Below, in pieces: positions 1 to 7,474 of a DNA stretch of 64,000 nt. The notes under the pieces were generated by a model. That model saw only the letters and a list, made by a program, of their open reading frames with translations. It did not search any database and had not been told where the DNA came from. Source of the stretch: Antarctobacter aquimaris (GTDB lineage Bacteria > Pseudomonadota > Alphaproteobacteria > Rhodobacterales > Rhodobacteraceae); assembly GCF_900184945.1 (NCBI RefSeq), contig NZ_FXYF01000001.1, positions 1 to 64,000 of the forward strand. Direction: 5' to 3'. Made by a program: the position numbers and the translations under genes. The first letter of the stretch is position 1. The number at the start of each line of letters is the position of its first letter.

Positions 1-311
1 CCGGCGGACTGGGGGCCGACAACTTCGTGTTCCGCTCGCTGGCCGAAACCGTCGTCGGCGTGAACCGCGACCAGATCCTCGACTTTCAGAAGGGCCAGGA
101 CCTGATCATCGTCGCGGGCCTGCATCCCGGCGTGTTCGAATTTCGCGGCACCCTGCCCTTTGCCCCCTCCGGCAACCCGGAGCTGCGGCTGTTCGAGACG
201 GCGACCGGATCGACCATCGTGCAGATGGATGCCGACGGCAACGGCAGCGTCGATGCGGAGATCCGGGTGGCCAATGTCACTGGGCTGACGGCGGTGGATT
301 TCGTGCTGTAA
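1..311 (+). CDS. C-terminal fragment of an RTX/hemolysin-type calcium-binding protein (5' end outside window)
   Basis: The reading frame is open from base 3 and ends at TAA 309-311, so only about 102 C-terminal residues are visible. The first residues read GGLGADNFVF, which is the end of a glycine/aspartate-rich nonapeptide repeat of the RTX calcium-binding beta-roll. It continues with NRDQILDF and a later DADGNGSVDAEIRV stretch, as in C-terminal modules of serralysin-like or hemolysin-type secreted proteins. Family knowledge: such proteins are usually exported by a type I system through an uncleaved C-terminal signal. The catalytic or adhesive part lies outside the window, so the function cannot be named. 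The gene converges on the SnoaL-like gene. Confidence 0.75.
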   Translation, partial: GGLGADNFVFRSLAETVVGVNRDQILDFQKGQDLIIVAGLHPGVFEFRGTLPFAPSGNPELRLFETATGSTIVQMDADGNGSVDAEIRVANVTGLTAVDFVL

Positions 312-340
312 GCGCGGCAGAGGCCGCCCCGCGCAGTCCC

Positions 341-361
341 GTCCCGGGCTTGACCCGGGAC
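341..361. terminator. Perfect 8-bp inverted repeat between convergent genes, probable bidirectional terminator
   Basis: Arms GTCCCGGG (341-348) and CCCGGGAC (354-361) enclose the loop CTTGA. It sits 29 bp after the RTX stop codon and 27 bp before the stop of the SnoaL-like gene on the other strand. A closely similar palindrome lies at 55966-55986, also between convergent genes. There is no T-run, so a role in termination is inferred from placement and stem strength. Confidence 0.5.
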
Positions 362-388
362 CCCGCCCGCCTCTGCAACGCCTTGCAA

Positions 389-1372
389 TCAGACCGCGCC
401 GGTGGCCAGCAGGATCTGCTTCCAGACCGCCGTCTCGTCATACAGGGTCCACTCGCGGCGCAACCCGCGCGGGCCAAACTCGGCATGGGTGATCCCCATG
501 ACAAAGACATCCGCCCCGGTCGGCGCACCGAACAGGCCCCAGCCATCGTGCCGTCCGGACAGCTCCCAGCGCACCGCCGCGCGTGGCGGGCACAAAGGCT
601 CTTCCAGCCCGACCGCATGGCGCACGCCAAAGCGGGCCGAGGGGAACGCCGCGCGCAATGCCATCCAGAAGCGTTCCGCATCGGGCCAGCCCGCGCCGGT
701 GTCCTGACTCGGGTAGGCCAGTTCTGCCGCCCGGTCATAGCAATCGACGATGGCGGCGATCTCGCCCGCCATCATGCGGTTTTGCAGGTCGGCCAGGTGC
801 TGGCCCCAGTCGCTGTCATTGCCCAGCCCCTCGTAGCGGGCGGGCACGTCGGTTGCGGGCGTCAGGGGACGGGTGCAGGCCTCGGGCCCGCCCTCCCAGG
901 CGATCAGGTCGCGCGTCCAGTCCTCTGCGTCCAGGCCGAGTTGCCGCAGGATCGCCGACTGGTCGCGCACCACCCATTGCTCGGCCACCGCGTTGCCCCG
1001 GCACCAGCTGTCGGTCATGGTGCGAAAGGTCACCGGCCGCCGGGTCGCCGGGCCGAACAGACCCGGACCGCCGTGCCGCGCCGTTGTCAGCGTCCGGTGC
1101 GAGGCGAAAAAGGACTTGTCCCCGGTCTGGCTCCAGATCACGTCTTCGCCCAGCATCTCGCCATCGGGGAACTCGGCCAGCGCGCCCTGCACCGCCGCAG
1201 CCACCGCGCGCCGCCCCTCGTGCAACGCAAGGGGCGTCCGCTGCACCACATCCTCGGCGCAATAGCGCGCCAGCCGCTCCATCCGCCGTTCGTCCCAGAT
1301 CTCGCGCGTGATGCCCAGAACGTAGTCCGACGCATCGGTCCACGTCTCGTCGAAACCGGGAAGAAAGGACAT
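389..1372 (-). CDS. Tandem SnoaL/NTF2-like domain protein at the end of the soe operon
   Basis: This 327-aa protein starts at MSFLPGFDETW; the ATG lies 2 bp after the soeC stop, so the two are almost certainly co-transcribed. The protein reads as two successive SnoaL/NTF2-like alpha+beta cone halves. Residues about 1-150 contain RYCAEDVVQRTPLALHEGR and a FRTMTDSWCRGNAVAEQW strand. Residues about 165-327 contain RMMAGEIAAIVDCYD and a final REWTLYDETAVWKQI. Family members are small-molecule isomerases, cyclases, dehydratases or non-catalytic binding proteins, so no reaction can be assigned. Its position behind sulfite dehydrogenase genes suggests a role linked to sulfonate breakdown, but this is inference. 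An upstream in-frame extension was rejected because it would run into soeC. Confidence 0.7.
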   Translation of the reverse strand: MSFLPGFDETWTDASDYVLGITREIWDERRMERLARYCAEDVVQRTPLALHEGRRAVAAAVQGALAEFPDGEMLGEDVIWSQTGDKSFFASHRTLTTARHGGPGLFGPATRRPVTFRTMTDSWCRGNAVAEQWVVRDQSAILRQLGLDAEDWTRDLIAWEGGPEACTRPLTPATDVPARYEGLGNDSDWGQHLADLQNRMMAGEIAAIVDCYDRAAELAYPSQDTGAGWPDAERFWMALRAAFPSARFGVRHAVGLEEPLCPPRAAVRWELSGRHDGWGLFGAPTGADVFVMGITHAEFGPRGLRREWTLYDETAVWKQILLATGAV

Positions 1373-1374
1373 TT

Positions 1375-2247
1375 TCAGCGTTTTCCGTAATACAGGCCAA
1401 CCACGTGCTCGGCCTCGGCAAAGAACAACCACCGGGCGACCAGCACACCGGCAATATGCGCGATCACCGCGACCAGTGCAAAGAGATGTCCGAAGGGCAG
1501 CAGCAGGAAAAACGCCGGGACCACGGCGATCAGCAGCAGCGCGATCACCCGCAGCTTTTGCGCGTGCTTGCGGCCCACGACATGCACCATCTCGCGCAGC
1601 AGGTAGTTGGACCCGGTGTGCGGCGGCTCAAAGGCGCGGACGCTGCCGATCGGTCCCAGGCCCGTGGCGCTGGCCATGGTCGTGCCGGACCGGGCAAACC
1701 GCCTATCGCCGTCCCACCACCAGTACGCCTGCGCCAGCGCGGCCAGCGCGATCAGCGCCATGCCGATGCCAACCCGTCCGGACAGCAGCGCCCCGCCACC
1801 CAGCGCGTAGAGCAGGAAGAGCACCGGCGTCGACCAGTGGTGCCAGCGCGGCACCGATTTCAGCTGGGTGTAGATCATCGAGGTGGCGAAGACCGCGAAC
1901 AGGCTGAGCGCCGCACCGGGCCAGGCCAGCGCGGACAGGTGAATGTCGAACAGGATCAGCGCCGCGCCGTGCAGCCCCATGACCACCAGCGCCGCCGCAG
2001 CCGCCCAGGCCTCGCGCGACAGCCAGCTGGACCGCCACTGGCTGAAGGCCTTGAGCGCCCGTTCCGGTCGGCCGAGGTGAAAGGCAGAGGCCATCAGCCC
2101 GCCCCCCGCCAGCGCAAAGGCGATGGCGTAGAACACGAATGCCACCCAGCCGCGCGCCGGATCCGGGTCCACCCCCAGCCAGAACAGCAGGCCAAAGCCG
2201 AGACCCGACAGCGTGGTGAAGGCGATGATGGACGGGGCCGGATGCAT
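1375..2247 (-). CDS. soeC: SoeC/DmsC-family membrane anchor subunit of sulfite dehydrogenase
   Basis: A 290-aa polytopic membrane protein of the DmsC (NrfD-like) anchor family, with about eight hydrophobic helices beginning SIIAFTTLSGLGFGLLFWLG. The helix-loop motif SAFHLGRPERALKAFSQWRSSW, split here at residues about 55-76, is typical of DmsC anchors. It holds the molybdenum and iron-sulfur subunits to the inner membrane and passes electrons to quinone. The ATG overlaps the soeB stop by one base (TGATG). Assignment as SoeC rather than DMSO reductase DmsC rests on the company of soeA, soeB and the sulfite-producing xsc, and on family knowledge that SoeABC oxidises sulfite at the cytoplasmic face in phototrophs and roseobacters. 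Confidence 0.85.
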   Translation of the reverse strand: MHPAPSIIAFTTLSGLGFGLLFWLGVDPDPARGWVAFVFYAIAFALAGGGLMASAFHLGRPERALKAFSQWRSSWLSREAWAAAAALVVMGLHGAALILFDIHLSALAWPGAALSLFAVFATSMIYTQLKSVPRWHHWSTPVLFLLYALGGGALLSGRVGIGMALIALAALAQAYWWWDGDRRFARSGTTMASATGLGPIGSVRAFEPPHTGSNYLLREMVHVVGRKHAQKLRVIALLLIAVVPAFFLLLPFGHLFALVAVIAHIAGVLVARWLFFAEAEHVVGLYYGKR

Positions 2248-2996
2248 CAGAGCTTCTCCAGCGTCTTGTCGAGCCAGGCGAGCAAGCCGCGCGGCTCATC
2301 GGCCACCGGCGCGAGGAAGGGGGCGAGCACGTCGACCTCTGCCTGCCACGTGTCCTTGGGGCGCGGCGGCAGGTACTTGTTGACAGGCTTGGTGCCCTGT
2401 TCGGGCATCAGGTCGATGCCGCCGCGGTCCGCCACCAGCCGCGACACCGCGCTGTCGGGGTCCGCAAGGTCGCCGAAGTGGCGCGCGCCCGCCGGGCAGG
2501 TGCGCACACAGGCGGGCACGCGGTCCTCCTCCGGCAGGTTCTCGTTGTAGATGCGGTCGACGCAGAGGGTGCATTTCTTCATCACCCCGGCGGCCAGGTC
2601 CAATTCGCGCGCGCCATAGGGGCAGGCCCAGGCGCAGAGGCCGCAGCCGATGCAATCGGATTCGTTGACCAGCACGATGCCGTCCTCGACCCGCTTGTAG
2701 CTGGCGCCGGTCGGGCAGACGGTGACGCAGGGCGCGTCGTCGCAGTGCAGGCAGGATTTCGGGAAATGCACCAATTGGGCGAGGGCATCCTGCGGCTGGA
2801 CCTCGTAACTGTGCACGCGGTTGAGGAAGGTGCCGGATGGATCGGCGCCGTAGGGGTCCTGGTCACTGAGGGGCGCGCCGTAGTTCTCGGTGTTCCAACC
2901 CTTGCAGGAGATCACGCAGGCGTGGCAGCCGACGCAGGTGTCGAGGTCGATCACCAGACCCAGGCTGCGGGTCGTGCTGTCAGGCAGGATGGTCAT
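2247..2996 (-). CDS. soeB: SoeB, four-cluster iron-sulfur subunit of sulfite dehydrogenase
   Basis: A 249-aa DmsB-like ferredoxin subunit without a signal peptide. Four cysteine groups are visible: CVGCHACVISC near residue 20, CLHCDDAPCVTVCP near 85, CIGCGLCAWACP near 115, and CTLCVDR followed by CVRTCPAGA near 140-165. Together these would bind four [4Fe-4S] clusters and carry electrons from the molybdenum subunit to the anchor. The ATG overlaps the stop of the 53-aa ORF (ATGA, 2993-2996), and its own stop overlaps soeC by one base, so orf53-soeB-soeC look translationally coupled. Sulfite as substrate is inferred from the neighbourhood; polysulfide, thiosulfate or DMSO reductase subunits have the same architecture. 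Confidence 0.88.
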   Translation of the reverse strand: MTILPDSTTRSLGLVIDLDTCVGCHACVISCKGWNTENYGAPLSDQDPYGADPSGTFLNRVHSYEVQPQDALAQLVHFPKSCLHCDDAPCVTVCPTGASYKRVEDGIVLVNESDCIGCGLCAWACPYGARELDLAAGVMKKCTLCVDRIYNENLPEEDRVPACVRTCPAGARHFGDLADPDSAVSRLVADRGGIDLMPEQGTKPVNKYLPPRPKDTWQAEVDVLAPFLAPVADEPRGLLAWLDKTLEKL

Positions 2997-3154
2997 GCGG
3001 CCCCTCCGGGCGGGGCGGTGTCACGCGGCAGGTGCAGCACCACCGGCTGTTCCTTTTCGGGGTCCCAGGTGGCGACGAACCAGATGAAGGTGCCCGCCGT
3101 CAGCAGGAAGAACAGGGCGATCGCGGCGAGGGTGAGTTTCATGGCGCGGTTCAT
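2993..3154 (-). CDS. 53-aa single-pass membrane protein of unknown function inside the soe operon
   Basis: A short gene of 53 codons plus stop. The product begins MNRAMKLTLAAIALFFLLTA, continues into a tryptophan-flanked helix end (FIWFVATWDPEKEQP), and finishes with a short hydrophilic tail rich in proline. Residues about 6-29 form one transmembrane segment, or an uncleaved signal anchor. Its TGA overlaps the soeB ATG in the ATGA arrangement, which strongly supports real translation. It lies 112 bp downstream of soeA. No family was recognised. By position it could be a small subunit or assembly factor of the sulfite dehydrogenase, comparable to tiny anchor subunits of other respiratory complexes, but that is inference. 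Confidence 0.65.
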   Translation of the reverse strand: MNRAMKLTLAAIALFFLLTAGTFIWFVATWDPEKEQPVVLHLPRDTAPPGGAA

Positions 3155-3202
3155 GCGGTGTCTCCATCGTGCGGCGGGGCGGGATTATTGGGACGCGGCG
3201 CT

Positions 3203-3264
3203 GGGGGCGCTGCCCCCGTCTCCCTTCGGTCGACTCCCCCGGGCGTATTTTCACAGAGAAGAAG
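3203..3264 (-). repeat. Dispersed intergenic element, copy A (core plus GC hairpin)
   Basis: On the minus strand this reads CTTCTTCTCTGTGAAAATA, then CGCCCGGGGG, a spacer, and a hairpin with arms GGGGGC and GCCCCC (3203-3208 and 3212-3217). It starts 2 bp after the soeA stop and occupies most of the soeA-orf53 gap. The core matches copy B at 31846-31893 over nearly its whole length. The hairpin could reduce read-through or protect the upstream mRNA. Confidence 0.7.
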
Positions 3265-3266
3265 CA

Positions 3267-6101
3267 TCAGCTGTCGGTTTTCCAGGCCAGCTGATCCGGC
3301 CCCTGCCCGACGGGCGAGCGCAATGGCGGCAGCGCGGGCTGGCTTTCGGCGGGGGCGTCGACCTTGCGGATCGAGACGCGCAGGTCGAACCAGGCCGCCT
3401 GCCCGGTGACCGGGTCCGAGTTGGACCACCTCAGGCCGTCGCCCCTGGGCGGCAGAAGTTCGTGGATCAGGTGATTGAGCAGGAAGCCCCTGGTCGCCTC
3501 GGGGGCGTCGGGCTTGAGCGCCCAGGCGCCCTTGCGCTTGCCGATGGCATTCCAGGTCCAGATCGTGTTGGGGTTCAGCGCCGCCATTTCCGCCACCGGG
3601 ACGGTGATGCTGCCGTGCGGCGAGCTGATGCAGGCCCAGTCGCCGTCCTTCAGCCCGTGTTCGCGCATCAGGCGGGTGGGCAGGTACATCGGGTTGTGGC
3701 CGTGCAGCTGCCGCAGCCAGGCGTTCTGCGTGCCCCAGCTGTGGTACATTGCCATCGGACGCTGGGTCAGGGCGTGGACAGGGTAGCTGTCGGGGTCGCC
3801 CGCGTCGGGCGCGTACCACAGCGGCAGCGGGTCGAGCTTTTCGGCGATGCGGGCGCGCAGATGTTCGGGCGGCTGGCTGTCGCCGTGGCCTTCGGCGGCT
3901 AGCTGGAAGCGGCGCAGCGGTTCGGCGTAGAGCTGGAACAGGTAGGGGGCGGCCGCGTCGTAGAGGCCGGTCTGAACCGCCCAGTTCTGGTAGGCGGCGT
4001 TCCAGGGTTTGAAATACTGCGCCTCCTCGGGGACGTGGATCGTGCAGAAGCCGCCGTTGGCGATGTAGCTGTCGACCTGCGCCGCGTTCGGCTCGCCCCG
4101 TCCGTGGGTCAGGCCGGTATCGCCCAGCCGCCAGCCCGCCAGCGGCCCGATGCCGGGCTTGCGCTGGTGCGTCTGGATGTAGTCGGCGTAATCGGCGTAT
4201 GTCGGGCTGCCATCGGCCTCGACCATGCCGGGCAAGCCCAGCCGCGCGCCGAGGTCCAACAGCACCGACTGGAAACCGCGCACGTCACGATCCGGCTCCA
4301 CCACCGGCCAGCGGATCGCGTCGGCGGCGGCGTCCGGTTCGGAGATCGGCCGGTCGAGCAGCGAGATGCAGTCGTGCCGTTCCAGGTAGGTGGTGTCGGG
4401 CAGGATCAGGTCGGCATAGGCGACCATTTCCGACGAATAGGCGTCTGAATAGATGATGCGCGGAATGACATAGTCGCCGTTGTCGTCCGTGTCGGTCAGC
4501 ATCTGCATGACGCCGCGCGTGTTCATCGACGAATTCCACGCCATGTTCGCCATGTAGAGGAACAGCGTGTCGATCCTGTAGGGATCGCCGGCATGGGCGT
4601 TGGAGATCACCATGTGCATCAGCCCGTGCACCGACAGCGGGTTGTCCCAGGTAAAGGCCTTGTCGATGCGCAGCGGCTTGCCGTCGTTGTCGATGGCCAG
4701 GTCCTGCGGGCCCATCGGGTAGCCCAGGTGCGGGCCGTCCAGCGGCTGGCCCGGGGTCGACTGCGCGTGCGGGCGGGGGTGGAGCTCGGCCGGCTTGGGA
4801 TAGGGCGGTTTGAACCGCATCCCGCCGGGGGTTTCCACCGCGCCCAGCAGGATCTGCAACACATGCAGCGCGCGGCAGGTCTGGAACCCGTTGGCATGGG
4901 CCGAGATGCCGCGCATGGCGTGGATCGCCACCGGGCGGCCGGTCATGGTCTGATGCCTCTCGCCACGGAAATCGGTCCAGGGGCGGTCCAGCACCACCGG
5001 GTCGTCAAAGGCAGCGCGCGCCAGTTCGCCTGCCAGCGCGCGGATGCGCTCGGCGCTGACGCCGCAGCGCCCGGCCACCGCCTCGGGGGCGTAGTCGGGC
5101 GCGAGGTAGCGTTCGGCGAGGCGGTGCATCACGCTGGAATGGGTGATCCCGGCGCGGCGGATGTGGCCTGTGAGGTCGGGTTTGATCCCCGGCGCGTCCC
5201 AGGCGGCCAGCTGGCCAGTGGTGCGGTCGATGACCTGCGGCTTGCCGTCGTCGTCGCGCAGGAACAACCCGTAGTCGGGCGATTTCGGGTCGCCGTTCAG
5301 CAGGACCGGCGCGTTGGTGTAGCGCGCGAGGTAGTCGACGTCGATGCGCCCTGCCTTCAGCAGACAATGCACCAGGCTGAGGATCAGCAGCCCATCCGTG
5401 CCCGGCGTGATGCCGATCCAGTCATCCGCCACCGCGTTGTAGCCCGACCGGATCGGGTTCACCCCGATCACCTTGGCGCCACGCGCCTTCAGCTTGCCCA
5501 GCCCCATCTTGATCGGGTTGCTGTCGTGATCCTCGGCCACGCCGAACAACAGGAACAGCTTGGCATGGTCCCAGTCGGGCGTGCCGAACTCCCAGAAGGC
5601 CCCACCCATCGTGTAGATGCCGCCCGCCGCCATGTTGACCGAGCAGAATCCGCCATGCGCAGCGAAATTCGGCGTGCCGTACTGCTGTGCCCACCAGCCG
5701 GTAAAGCTTTGCGACTGGTCGCGCCCGGTGAAGAAGGCCAGCTTTTCCGGCGCCGTCTCGCGCAGCGGTTTCAGCCAGGACACCGCCGTTTCCAGCGCCT
5801 CGTCCCAGCTGATCTCCTCAAATTCGCCCGATCCGCGCGGGCCGACCCGGCGCAGCGGCGCGCGCAGGCGCGAGGGGGCGTTGTGCTGCATGATGCCGGC
5901 GCTGCCCTTGGCGCAAAGCACGCCCTTGTTCACGGGATGGTCGCGGTTGCCCTCGATGTAGGCGACACGTTTCTTTCCATCGGGGCCGGCTTTCATGTGG
6001 ACGTTGATGCCGCAGCGGCAGGCGCACATGTAACAGGTGGTCTTGCGGACCTCGTCCGAGACCCGTGGCGACGTGTCGACTTGCGGTTGCGTCACTCCCA
6101 T
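3267..6101 (-). CDS. soeA: SoeA, molybdopterin catalytic subunit of membrane-bound sulfite dehydrogenase
   Basis: A 944-aa oxidoreductase of the DMSO reductase superfamily (Mo-bis-MGD). The chosen ATG (MGVTQPQVDTS) has a GGAGG 9 bp upstream; a longer in-frame start lacks one. C23, C26 and C30 in TTCYMCACRCG, with the later GVLCAKG, bind the N-terminal [4Fe-4S] cluster. There is no twin-arginine signal, consistent with the cytoplasmic orientation known for SoeA and unlike periplasmic DmsA or PsrA. The Mo-cofactor regions (PHSWGTQNAWLRQ, residues about 830) and the dinucleotide-binding C-terminal domain are present, and the length fits. It should oxidise sulfite to sulfate, with electrons passing through SoeB and SoeC to quinone. 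The substrate is inferred from xsc upstream. Confidence 0.85.
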   Translation of the reverse strand: MGVTQPQVDTSPRVSDEVRKTTCYMCACRCGINVHMKAGPDGKKRVAYIEGNRDHPVNKGVLCAKGSAGIMQHNAPSRLRAPLRRVGPRGSGEFEEISWDEALETAVSWLKPLRETAPEKLAFFTGRDQSQSFTGWWAQQYGTPNFAAHGGFCSVNMAAGGIYTMGGAFWEFGTPDWDHAKLFLLFGVAEDHDSNPIKMGLGKLKARGAKVIGVNPIRSGYNAVADDWIGITPGTDGLLILSLVHCLLKAGRIDVDYLARYTNAPVLLNGDPKSPDYGLFLRDDDGKPQVIDRTTGQLAAWDAPGIKPDLTGHIRRAGITHSSVMHRLAERYLAPDYAPEAVAGRCGVSAERIRALAGELARAAFDDPVVLDRPWTDFRGERHQTMTGRPVAIHAMRGISAHANGFQTCRALHVLQILLGAVETPGGMRFKPPYPKPAELHPRPHAQSTPGQPLDGPHLGYPMGPQDLAIDNDGKPLRIDKAFTWDNPLSVHGLMHMVISNAHAGDPYRIDTLFLYMANMAWNSSMNTRGVMQMLTDTDDNGDYVIPRIIYSDAYSSEMVAYADLILPDTTYLERHDCISLLDRPISEPDAAADAIRWPVVEPDRDVRGFQSVLLDLGARLGLPGMVEADGSPTYADYADYIQTHQRKPGIGPLAGWRLGDTGLTHGRGEPNAAQVDSYIANGGFCTIHVPEEAQYFKPWNAAYQNWAVQTGLYDAAAPYLFQLYAEPLRRFQLAAEGHGDSQPPEHLRARIAEKLDPLPLWYAPDAGDPDSYPVHALTQRPMAMYHSWGTQNAWLRQLHGHNPMYLPTRLMREHGLKDGDWACISSPHGSITVPVAEMAALNPNTIWTWNAIGKRKGAWALKPDAPEATRGFLLNHLIHELLPPRGDGLRWSNSDPVTGQAAWFDLRVSIRKVDAPAESQPALPPLRSPVGQGPDQLAWKTDS

Positions 6102-6319
6102 CCTGTCAGTCCTCCCGCGCAGCCTGTTTTCGCGCCGCGTCGTGTTTTTGTGCAACTTTTGTAGATCAATATCGCTCGAAGGCAATGCGCACGGCCCGGT
6201 GTCCCGAAGGATGGTTGTCACGCCAAAGAGCGGTCCTGCGCAATGCCGTTCCTGTCACGGGACCAGATGACCACATTTGTCCGCTTCGGGACAAGGAAAA
6301 CGGAACACCGCCGCCCCGC
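6102..6319 (-). promoter_or_regulatory. 218-bp gap upstream of soeA, with a short inverted repeat
   Basis: No gene is seen here. The part next to soeA is locally AT-rich (6145-6180) and probably carries a promoter or at least the soeA leader; GGAGG at 6111-6115 on the minus strand is the ribosome binding site. A 6-bp inverted repeat (TTGTCC, loop GCTTCG, GGACAA, 6277-6294) lies 26 bp after the ackA stop and may be a weak terminator or an operator. No clear -35/-10 pair could be fixed. Confidence 0.4.
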
Positions 6320-7471
6320 TCATGCCGCAGCCACGACGCGCAGCGCGGCCTCGGCGATGACGCGCTCTTCCTCGGCCGGGATGACCCACAGCGTGACGGA
6401 CGACCCCTCGGCCTGGAGGCGCGGCGCGTTGCGGGCGTTCTTCGCCGGATCCAGCCGCGCACCCAGCCAGCCGAAGCCGTCGCAGATGGCCGCGCGGATC
6501 GCCGGGGCGTTCTCGCCGATGCCGCCGGTAAAGACGATGGCGTCGACCCCCTCCATCGCCGCGATCAGGCTGCCGCCGTGGCGGCGCGCCCAGTAGGTGA
6601 AATGCGCGATGGCAAAGGCGCTGGCCGGGTCGGGGCTGGCCTCCAGCGCGCGCATGTCCGAGATGCCGCCGGACAGGCCGGCCAGGCCGGACTCGTGGTT
6701 CAGCAGGTGCGCGGCACCGTCGATCCCCAACTCGCCCGCCAGCCGCAGCACCACCATCGGGTCGATCGTGCCCGAACGCGTGCCCATGGTCAGCCCGTCG
6801 GTGGGCGAATAGCCCATCGTCGTGGCCACGCTCTGCCCGCCACGGATCGCGCAGGCCGAAGCGCCGTTGCCCAGGTGAAAGGCCAGCACCCGGTCCGGCA
6901 AGTCCCCGGCAAGGGTGGCCAGCCGCTCGACCAGCCCGGTAAAGCTGAGCCCGTGAAAGCCGTACCGCCGTATCCCCGCCCCGGCACAGGCGTCAGGCAG
7001 GGCGTAGCGCGTGGCGACCTCGGGGTTGGTGGCGTGAAAGGCGGTGTCGAAACAGGCAACTTGCGGCAAGTCCGGCGCCAGCGCGGTCAGCGCGTCGATG
7101 GCGGCCAATTGGTGCGGGTTGTGCAGCGGGGCCAGCGGGACACAGGCGGCGATGGCGTCGCGCACCTCGGGCGTGACCCGCTGCGGCGCGATCAGGTCAG
7201 CGCCGCCGTGCACCACGCGGTGCGCCACGGCGCGCAGGTCCGAAGCCTTGACGCCGCGCGCCTCCAGCGCCCGCAACACCGCGTCCAGCGCCGCGCGATG
7301 ATCGGGCAAGGCGGCGGTTTCGCGCGCCTCGCCCATCTTCAGGACGGCCTGCGCCCCGATGCCCGAGACGCTGCCGCGCAGCACCTCGCGCAGATCGGCA
7401 TCGTAGAGCGCCAGCTTGATCGACGAGGACCCGACATTGAGGACCAGGACCTCGCCCGTGGCTTCTGCCAT
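6320..7471 (-). CDS. ackA: Acetate kinase
   Basis: A 383-aa member of the ASKHA acetokinase family. Signature 1, VLNVGSSSIKLAL, is at residues about 9-21. HRVVHGG (about 109), FDTAFH (about 165), RYGFHGLS, the GNGASACAIRGG loop and FTGGIGENA near 315 are all present. It interconverts acetyl phosphate + ADP with acetate + ATP. The ATG is 3 bp after the xsc stop, so the pair is one transcription unit. Here it would harvest the acetyl phosphate released by Xsc as ATP and acetate. In many sulfonate degraders the partner of xsc is phosphotransacetylase (pta), which makes acetyl-CoA; no pta is visible in this window, although one could lie elsewhere. Confidence 0.95.
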   Translation of the reverse strand: MAEATGEVLVLNVGSSSIKLALYDADLREVLRGSVSGIGAQAVLKMGEARETAALPDHRAALDAVLRALEARGVKASDLRAVAHRVVHGGADLIAPQRVTPEVRDAIAACVPLAPLHNPHQLAAIDALTALAPDLPQVACFDTAFHATNPEVATRYALPDACAGAGIRRYGFHGLSFTGLVERLATLAGDLPDRVLAFHLGNGASACAIRGGQSVATTMGYSPTDGLTMGTRSGTIDPMVVLRLAGELGIDGAAHLLNHESGLAGLSGGISDMRALEASPDPASAFAIAHFTYWARRHGGSLIAAMEGVDAIVFTGGIGENAPAIRAAICDGFGWLGARLDPAKNARNAPRLQAEGSSVTLWVIPAEEERVIAEAALRVVAAA

Positions 7472-7474
7472 GCG

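Noticed and set aside
2247-6101. Assignment of the molybdenum enzyme as DMSO or polysulfide reductase
   Set aside because: The catalytic subunit has no twin-arginine signal and the cluster includes the sulfite-producing xsc, which together favour the cytoplasm-facing sulfite dehydrogenase SoeABC. Direct proof is lacking.
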